From positions 1 to 64,000 of the forward strand of contig NZ_BMWG01000023.1 of assembly GCF_014651115.1 (NCBI RefSeq): a stretch of 64,000 nt of DNA, given 5' to 3'. Within the stretch, counting starts at the first letter, position 1; the number at the start of each line of letters is the position of its first letter. Below are positions 58,632 to 64,000 of this stretch, in pieces. The position numbers were made by a program, and so were the translations under genes. The notes under the pieces are model-generated. The model did not search any database. It was given only the letters and a program-made list of their open reading frames with translations, and had not been told where the DNA came from. The DNA is from Streptomyces inusitatus. Lineage in GTDB: Bacteria; Actinomycetota; Actinomycetes; Streptomycetales; Streptomycetaceae.

Positions 58632-60045
58632 GCGGGGCAAGCGGGTCACCGTGGCCGGTCTCGGAGTCTCCGGGATCCCCGCGGCGAAGGTTCTGCACGG
58701 TCTGGGCGCGCTGGTCACCGTCGTCAACGACGGCGACGACGAGCGCTCCCGGACCCAGGCGGCCGAGCTGCGGGCGCTGGGCGTCACGGTGCGCCTCGGC
58801 GACGGGGCCACCCTGCCCGAGGGCGCCGAACTCGTCGTCACCACCCCCGGCTGGCAGCCGGACAAGCCCCTCTTCAAGGCCGCCGCCGAGGCGGGCGTGG
58901 AGGTCTGGGGCGATGTGGAGCTGGCCTGGCGGCTCCGTGAGAGCCGCCCCGGCCGGACCCCGGCCCCCTGGCTCGCGGTCACCGGCACCAACGGCAAGAC
59001 CACCACCGTGCGCATGCTCGCCGCGATCCTTCAAGCGGCGGGCCTGCGCACGGCCGCCGTCGGCAACATCGGCGTCTCGCTGCTGGACGCCGTACTCGGC
59101 GACGAGGAGTACGACGTACTTGCCGTCGAACTCTCCAGCTACCAGCTCCACTGGTCGCCCTCGCTCCGCGCCCACTCCGCCGCCGTGCTCAACCTCGCGC
59201 CGGACCACATCGACTGGCACGGCTCCATGGCGGCCTACACCGCCGACAAGGGCCGGGTCTACGAGGGCAACACCGTCGCCTGCGTCTACAACGCCGCCGA
59301 CCCCGCCACCGAGGACCTGGTGCGCGAGGCCGACGTCGAGGAGGGCTGCCGGGCGATCGGCTTCACCCTCGGCACCCCCGGCCCCTCTCAGCTCGGCGTC
59401 GTGGACGGCATCCTGGTCGACCGCGCCTTCGTCGAGAACCGCCGGGAGCACGCCCAGGAGCTGGCCGAGGTCGCGGACGTCGACCCGCCGGCCCCGCACA
59501 ACATCGCCAACGCCCTCGCGGCGGCGGCCCTGGCCCGCGCCTACGGCGTCCCCGCCGCGGCGGTCCGCGACGGGCTGCGCGCCTTCCGGCCCGATCCGCA
59601 CCGGATCGAGAAGGTCGCCGACATCGCCGAGGTCGCCTACGTCGACGACTCCAAGGCCACCAACACCCACGCCGCCGAGGCCTCCCTCGCCGCCTACGAC
59701 CCCATCGTGTGGATCGCGGGCGGACTCGCCAAGGGCGCGTCCTTCGACGAGCTGGTGCGGAAGTCGGCGAAGCGGCTCCGCGGGGCCGTGCTGATCGGCG
59801 CGGACCGTGCGCTGATCAGGGAAGCGCTCGCGCGACACGCCCCGCAGGTCCCGGTCGTGGACCTCGACCGGACCGACACTGGGGCGATGCCGGCGGCGGT
59901 CGCGGAGGCGGCCCGGCTCGCCCGGCCCGGGGACACGGTCCTGCTGGCCCCGGCCTGCGCCTCGATGGACATGTTCGTCAATTACAACAAGCGGGGCGAG
60001 GCGTTCGCGGAGGCCGTTCGCGCACTCGCCGACGAGCGCGCCTGA
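58615..60045 (+). CDS. murD: UDP-N-acetylmuramoylalanine-D-glutamate ligase
   Basis: A 476-residue cytoplasmic ligase. RVTVAGLGVSGIPAAKVLHG is the N-terminal UDP-binding domain, AVTGTNGKTTTVRMLAAI the ATP loop; DDSKATNTHAAEASLAAY and LLAPACASMDMF are family blocks. GTG 58615 is preferred because GGAG lies 8 nt upstream; GTG 58609 adds two residues. The start is within a 20-nt tandem duplication. Confidence 0.94.
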   Translation: MSTEQWRGKRVTVAGLGVSGIPAAKVLHGLGALVTVVNDGDDERSRTQAAELRALGVTVRLGDGATLPEGAELVVTTPGWQPDKPLFKAAAEAGVEVWGDVELAWRLRESRPGRTPAPWLAVTGTNGKTTTVRMLAAILQAAGLRTAAVGNIGVSLLDAVLGDEEYDVLAVELSSYQLHWSPSLRAHSAAVLNLAPDHIDWHGSMAAYTADKGRVYEGNTVACVYNAADPATEDLVREADVEEGCRAIGFTLGTPGPSQLGVVDGILVDRAFVENRREHAQELAEVADVDPPAPHNIANALAAAALARAYGVPAAAVRDGLRAFRPDPHRIEKVADIAEVAYVDDSKATNTHAAEASLAAYDPIVWIAGGLAKGASFDELVRKSAKRLRGAVLIGADRALIREALARHAPQVPVVDLDRTDTGAMPAAVAEAARLARPGDTVLLAPACASMDMFVNYNKRGEAFAEAVRALADERA

Positions 60046-60135
60046 CCGGCCCCGTCCGCCACGCCGTGCCGGGCGCCCGGGGAACGGCCCCGGGACCCCG
60101 GCACACCTCGGGCACGACTGGAGGGGACAGCGTCC

Positions 60136-61683
60136 ATGCCGGCCGATGACACCACCGCCGCCACGGGAGAGGGCCGTACCCGGTCCGCGTTCCCGGCTGC
60201 CCGCGCCGACAACACCGTACGGACACCCGCCCGTACGGCACGGACACCCGCCCGTACCGCGCGGGAGCTGGCCGAACACCTCGCCGGGCGGGCCCGGGCC
60301 CTCGTCCCGGCTCCCGCCCTCGCGGGCATGGCCCCGGCCCCGGCGCACCGCCCCGGACTCGCTCTGCGCGCGGCGGGCCCGGCGCGCGGCGGCCGGGCCC
60401 CGGCCCGGGGCACGGGCCGCGCCCCCGCCTCCTCAGGACCGCCGCGCGGCCGCGGTCTGCGCCGGGCGTACGAACGGGTCCGCAGGGCCTGGGACCGCCC
60501 GCTGACCGCGTACTACGTCATCCTCGGCAGCGCGATGCTGATCACCGTGCTCGGGCTGGTGATGGTCTACTCCGCCTCGATGATCAAGGCGCTGTCGCTC
60601 TCCCTCCCCGGCTCCTACTTCTTCCGCAAGCAGTTCCTCGCCGCCGTCATCGGCACCGGACTGCTGCTGCTCGCCTCCCGGCTGCCCTCCCGGCTGCACC
60701 GCGCCCTGGCCTATCCGCTGCTGACGGTGACCGTCTTCCTGATGATCCTCGTCCAGATCCCCGGGATAGGGGAATCGGTCGGCGGCAACCAGAACTGGCT
60801 CTCCCTCGGCGGCCCCTTCCAGCTCCAGCCCAGCGAGTTCGGCAAACTCGCCCTGATCCTGTGGGGGGCGGACCTGCTCGCCCGCAAACAGGACAGAAGA
60901 CTGCTGAACCAGTGGAAACACATGCTGGTCCCGCTCGTCCCGGTCGCCTTCATGCTCCTCGGCCTGATCATGCTCGGCGGCGACATGGGCACCGCGATCA
61001 TCCTCACGGCCATCCTCTTCGGACTGCTCTGGCTCGCCGGAGCCCCCACCCGGCTCTTCGCCGGGGTGCTCTCCGTCGCTGCGCTGGTGGGCTTCATGCT
61101 CATCAGGACCAGCGAGAACCGGATGTCACGGCTGATGTGCGTCGGAGCCATCGATCTCGGTCCCAAGGGCGAATGCTGGCAGGCCGTCCATGGAATCTAC
61201 GCTCTGGCCTCCGGCGGATGGTTTGGATCCGGACTGGGTGCCAGTGTGGAAAAATGGGGTCAACTCCCCGAACCCCACACCGATTTCATCTTCGCCATCG
61301 CCGGTGAGGAACTGGGGTTGGCGGGGACGCTGTCGGTGCTCGCCCTCTTCGCGGCTCTAGGCTATGCGGGTATCCGCGTGGCCGGACGCACGGAGGACCC
61401 CTTCGTGAGGTACGCGGCGGGAGGTGTGACCACCTGGATCATGGCCCAGGCCATGGTCAACATCGGTGCGGTGCTCGGTCTGCTGCCGATCGCCGGTGTG
61501 CCGCTCCCGCTGTTCTCCTACGGAGGGTCGGCCCTGCTGCCGTCCATGTTCGCGATCGGACTGCTGATCGCCTTCGCGCGAGAGGATCCCGCCGCGAAGG
61601 CGGCCCTGGCCATGCGGAGGCCAGGGGTGAGATGGAAGACGATGAGACGGCGCGTCAAGAAGCGTCCGTCCGGAGAGCGGTGA
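60136..61683 (+). CDS. ftsW: septal peptidoglycan polymerase FtsW (SEDS family)
   Basis: A 515-residue membrane glycosyltransferase working with FtsI. The first 110 residues are a basic, Arg/Ala/Pro-rich cytoplasmic extension with a short repeat (ARTARTPARTAR, from a DNA repeat at about 60220-60258). Ten helices follow with the SEDS motifs GGNQNWLSLGGPFQLQPSEF and PEPHTDFIFAIAGEELGLAG, and PLPLFSYGGSALLP. ATG 60136 has GGAGGGG upstream. A GC-rich hairpin lies in the 90-nt gap after murD (about 60067-60110). Confidence 0.94.
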   Translation: MPADDTTAATGEGRTRSAFPAARADNTVRTPARTARTPARTARELAEHLAGRARALVPAPALAGMAPAPAHRPGLALRAAGPARGGRAPARGTGRAPASSGPPRGRGLRRAYERVRRAWDRPLTAYYVILGSAMLITVLGLVMVYSASMIKALSLSLPGSYFFRKQFLAAVIGTGLLLLASRLPSRLHRALAYPLLTVTVFLMILVQIPGIGESVGGNQNWLSLGGPFQLQPSEFGKLALILWGADLLARKQDRRLLNQWKHMLVPLVPVAFMLLGLIMLGGDMGTAIILTAILFGLLWLAGAPTRLFAGVLSVAALVGFMLIRTSENRMSRLMCVGAIDLGPKGECWQAVHGIYALASGGWFGSGLGASVEKWGQLPEPHTDFIFAIAGEELGLAGTLSVLALFAALGYAGIRVAGRTEDPFVRYAAGGVTTWIMAQAMVNIGAVLGLLPIAGVPLPLFSYGGSALLPSMFAIGLLIAFAREDPAAKAALAMRRPGVRWKTMRRRVKKRPSGER

Positions 61684-61689
61684 ATTTCG

Positions 61690-62784
61690 GTGCATGTCGT
61701 ACTCGCCGGTGGGGGGACCGCCGGCCACATCGAGCCCGCGCTCGCCCTCGCGGACGCCCTGCGCAGGCAGGACCCCACCGTGGGGATCACGGCCCTCGGC
61801 ACGGAACGCGGACTGGAGACCAGACTCGTCCCCGAACGCGGCTACGAGCTGGCCCTCATCCCCGCCGTCCCACTGCCCCGCAAGCCGACCCCGGAGCTGA
61901 TCACCGTCCCGGGACGGCTGCGCGGCACCATCAAGGCCGCCGAGCAGATCCTGGAGCGCACCAAGGCGGACTGCGTCGTCGGCTTCGGCGGCTATGTGGC
62001 CCTGCCCGGCTATCTCGCCGCCAAGCGGCGCGGAGTGCCGATCGTGGTCCACGAGGCCAACGCCCGCCCCGGGCTCGCCAACAAGATCGGATCCCGGTAC
62101 GCCGCCGGAGTGGCCGTCGCCACCCCCGACAGCAAGCTGCGCAACTCCCGCTACATCGGCATCCCGCTGCGCTACACCATCGCCACCCTCGACCGCGCCC
62201 GAGTGCGCCCCGAGGCGCGCGCCGCGTTCGGGCTCGACCCCAATCTGCCCACCCTGCTGGTCTCCGGCGGCTCCCAGGGAGCGCGCCGGCTCAATGAGGT
62301 CGTCCAGCAGGCCGCGCCCGCGCTCCAGCGCTCCGGCATCCAGATCCTGCACGCGGTCGGCCCCAAGAACGAACTGCCGCATGTGGACAACATGCCCGGA
62401 ATGCCGCCGTACATCCCGGTACCGTATGTGGACCGGATGGACCTCGCCTACGCGGCCGCCGACATGATGCTCTGCCGCGCGGGCGCGATGACCGTCGCCG
62501 AACTCTCCGCCGTCGGGCTGCCCGCCGCCTATGTCCCGCTGCCCATCGGCAACGGCGAACAGCGGCTCAACGCCCAGCCGGTGGTCAAGGCCGGCGGCGG
62601 ACTGCTGGTCGACGACGCCGAACTGACGCCCCAGTGGGTCCAGGCCAATGTCCTGCCGGTGCTCGCCGATCCGCACAGGCTGTACGAGATGTCCCGCGCG
62701 GCCGCCGAATTCGGCCGCAGGGACGCCGACGACCTGCTGGTCGGCATGGTGTACGAGGCGATCGCGGCACGCCGGCAGGCGTGA
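61690..62784 (+). CDS. murG: lipid II-forming N-acetylglucosaminyltransferase
   Basis: A 364-residue GT28 enzyme at the inner membrane face. N-terminal loop VLAGGGTAGHIEPALALAD, then GFGGYVALPGYLAAK and HEANARPGLANKI; second phosphate-binding loop LLVSGGSQGARRLNE; UDP-GlcNAc region CRAGAMTVAEL and PIGNGEQRLNAQP. GTG 61690 lies 6 nt after the ftsW stop; GGAGAG is about 13 nt upstream. murC, which follows murG in many genera, is absent here. Confidence 0.95.
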   Translation: MHVVLAGGGTAGHIEPALALADALRRQDPTVGITALGTERGLETRLVPERGYELALIPAVPLPRKPTPELITVPGRLRGTIKAAEQILERTKADCVVGFGGYVALPGYLAAKRRGVPIVVHEANARPGLANKIGSRYAAGVAVATPDSKLRNSRYIGIPLRYTIATLDRARVRPEARAAFGLDPNLPTLLVSGGSQGARRLNEVVQQAAPALQRSGIQILHAVGPKNELPHVDNMPGMPPYIPVPYVDRMDLAYAAADMMLCRAGAMTVAELSAVGLPAAYVPLPIGNGEQRLNAQPVVKAGGGLLVDDAELTPQWVQANVLPVLADPHRLYEMSRAAAEFGRRDADDLLVGMVYEAIAARRQA

Positions 62785-62845
62785 GGCGGCGCGGTCCGGG
62801 GGAGTCCCGGACCGCGGGGCGCCGCTGACGGAAGGAGACCGGAGC

Positions 62846-63655
62846 GTGGCCGGACCCACCACCGCCGAACGCGGGGCGCGCACCCCCTCACGCCGTCCGC
62901 GAGGGGCCTCCGGTCCGCCCTCCGGCGCATCGGACGGACGCCGCTTCCCGCGCCTTCCCGGCCGTCGCGTCCTGCTGATCGCCCTGGCGGTCGCGGCGCT
63001 CCTGGGGGGCGCGCTCTGGGCCCTCTACGGGTCCTCCTGGCTGCGCGTGGAGCGGGTGCGGGTCACCGGCACGGACGTCCTGACGCACCGGCAGGTGACC
63101 GGGGCCGCCGGGGTGCCCATGGGCGCGCCGGTGGTCTCCGTCGACACGGACGGCATCGAGGACCGGCTGCGCACCCGGCTGCCCCGCGTCGACTCGGTGG
63201 AGGTGTCGCGGTCCTGGCCGAGCGGCGTCACCCTGCGGGTGACCGAGCGAAAGCCCGTGCTGCTCCTGGGGAAGGGCGAGCGGTTCATCGAAGTGGACGC
63301 CGGGGGCCATCGGTTCGCCACGGTGGACAAAGCACCCAAAGGCATCCCGCTGCTCGAACTGGAGGTGGACGACTCCCCGAGTCTGCGCCGGTTCGACCTG
63401 GACCGGCTGACCGAGGAGGCGGTACGCGTCCGGAGCGAGCTGCCCGCGAAGGTCGCGGCGGACGCGCGTACCGTCGCGGTCCGTTCATACGACTACATTG
63501 TGGTGGAGTTGACCGGGAGGCGAACCGTTCTCTGGGGCAGCCCCGAGGACGGCGAGGCCAAGTCCCGGGCGCTCACCGCGCTGATGAAAGCCGCGCCGAA
63601 GGCCCGGCACTTCGATGTGAGCGCACCCACCGCCCCTGCGGCGTCCGCGAGTTGA
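62846..63655 (+). CDS. ftsQ: cell division protein FtsQ
   Basis: A 269-residue bitopic protein. A basic cytoplasmic tail (about 45 residues) precedes one helix (VLLIALAVAALLGGALWALYG), a POTRA domain (LRVERVRVTGTDVLTHRQV) and the FtsQ beta domain (SWPSGVTLRVTERKPVLLL). It recruits FtsL/FtsB to the septum. GTG 62846 has AAGGAG at the right spacing; length matches S. coelicolor FtsQ. Confidence 0.93.
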   Translation: MAGPTTAERGARTPSRRPRGASGPPSGASDGRRFPRLPGRRVLLIALAVAALLGGALWALYGSSWLRVERVRVTGTDVLTHRQVTGAAGVPMGAPVVSVDTDGIEDRLRTRLPRVDSVEVSRSWPSGVTLRVTERKPVLLLGKGERFIEVDAGGHRFATVDKAPKGIPLLELEVDDSPSLRRFDLDRLTEEAVRVRSELPAKVAADARTVAVRSYDYIVVELTGRRTVLWGSPEDGEAKSRALTALMKAAPKARHFDVSAPTAPAASAS

Positions 63656-63930
63656 CTCGCGAATGCCCTGGCCGGGGCCCTGGCTGGTCAGCGCAATGGC
63701 TGATCACATAGGGTGAAAAGAAAAACGGGAGGTTCGGCGTGTTCGTTGAACACGCGCCACTTGCCGACTTAGTGTCCTGTCCGGAGAGTCCAACGAACAG
63801 ACACACTGGTAACCCTAAACTTCAACGTTAGGGTTCGGGTCGGCGTTTCGGACCGTCCCATCGGCATCCGTCGTCATGGCGCGCAGACCGCGCGGTGACG
63901 ACACGTATCTCGAGGCGAGAGGCCTTCGAC
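63656..63930 (+). promoter_or_regulatory. ftsZ promoter region
   Basis: TTGAAC (63746-63751) and TAGTGT (63770-63775), 18 nt apart, form a good promoter. An 8-bp inverted repeat AACCCTAA / TTAGGGTT (63811-63818, 63828-63835) follows, and GACAC, the WhiA recognition motif, occurs at 63800-63804 and 63900-63904. Multiple ftsZ promoters, one of them sporulation-specific, are known between ftsQ and ftsZ in S. coelicolor; which of them these correspond to is not decided here. Confidence 0.7.
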
Positions 63931-64000
63931 GTGGCAGCACCGCAGAACTACCTCGCAGTCATCAAGGTCATCGGTGTCGGCGGCGGTGGTGTCAATGCCA
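63931..64000 (+). CDS. ftsZ: cell division protein FtsZ, 5' end only
   Basis: The window ends 70 nt into the gene. GTG 63931 follows GAGGCGAGAGG. The first 23 residues, VAAPQNYLAVIKVIGVGGGG then VNA, are the FtsZ N-terminus including the start of the first nucleotide-binding loop. FtsZ is the tubulin-like GTPase that forms the division ring; here it closes the dcw cluster. Confidence 0.97.
   Translation, partial: MAAPQNYLAVIKVIGVGGGGVNA

Noticed and set aside
1..64000. CRISPR arrays, tRNA or rRNA genes, prophage or conjugative element genes
   Set aside because: No spaced identical repeats, no cloverleaf-like ends with anticodon arm that could be recognised, and no integrase, transposase or phage structural proteins among the coding frames.

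Overview
The window is chromosomal DNA of a streptomycete. GC content is very high (about 72%), third codon positions are almost all G or C, GTG and TTG starts are frequent, and the gene order matches the conserved core-chromosome segment of Streptomyces (roughly SCO2082-SCO2132 of S. coelicolor, by recalled synteny). No tRNA, rRNA, CRISPR array, prophage or intact insertion sequence was seen. Mobile-looking DNA is limited to two copies of a small non-coding element (6501-6674 and 14041-14244).

Layout. 1-6228: mannosyltransferase-like GT87 gene (cut by the window edge), PimB-like GT4 glycosyltransferase, secreted cholesterol oxidase, FadD15-type acyl-CoA ligase. 6685-14040: metallophosphoesterase, SRPBCC protein, ArsA-like ATPase, DUF5304 protein and glucokinase glkA, EEP-family enzyme, small membrane protein, lipase, PlsC acyltransferase. 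14278-18598: two-component pair, 6-phosphofructokinase with a PPi-type active-site signature, LdhA-like dehydrogenase. 18644-22208: fused anthranilate synthase behind a Trp attenuator (leader peptide with three tandem Trp), divergent from class II DAHP synthase. 22337-24864: iron box, bacterioferritin-associated ferredoxin, bacterioferritin, molybdopterin oxidoreductase, endonuclease IV. 24930-29263: PASTA kinase and thiG-thiS-thiO behind a TPP riboswitch. 29390-34241: small protein, ferredoxin reductase, Rv2175c-like DNA-binding protein, thiE, metF, membrane protein with a Tyr/Gln-rich tail. 34294-42000 (mostly minus strand): CrtI-like oxidoreductase, XRE regulator with a divergent VOC protein, DUF4126 protein, and a TetR / YhgE-Pip / degenerate-ABC operon with a clear operator. 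42157-44399: HEPN-like protein, methyltransferase, DUF3040 protein. 44711-49577: MoxR-DUF58-transglutaminase operon. 49793-50338: beta-carbonic anhydrase. 50672-64000: the division and cell wall (dcw) cluster rsmH-ftsL-ftsI-murE-murF-mraY-murD-ftsW-murG-ftsQ-ftsZ (ftsZ cut by the window end), without mraZ or murC.

How the parts fit. The right end makes peptidoglycan precursors and the septum. The left end handles membrane lipid and glycolipid chemistry (PlsC, FadD15, PimB, GT87). The middle carries central carbon metabolism, aromatic amino acid entry, thiamine and folate/methionine metabolism, and iron storage. Many families and their order recall the Mycobacterium tuberculosis segment from ftsZ (Rv2150c) to pimB (Rv2188c), so this looks like an old actinobacterial gene neighbourhood. 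The most distinctive local observations are the paired MITE-like repeats with a covarying hairpin, the D/K phosphofructokinase signature, two P-loop proteins whose catalytic Lys is Arg, an unusual number of apparent leaderless promoters, a possible nonsense codon or leaderless mini-ORF before the methyltransferase, and small tandem duplications at translation starts and stops.
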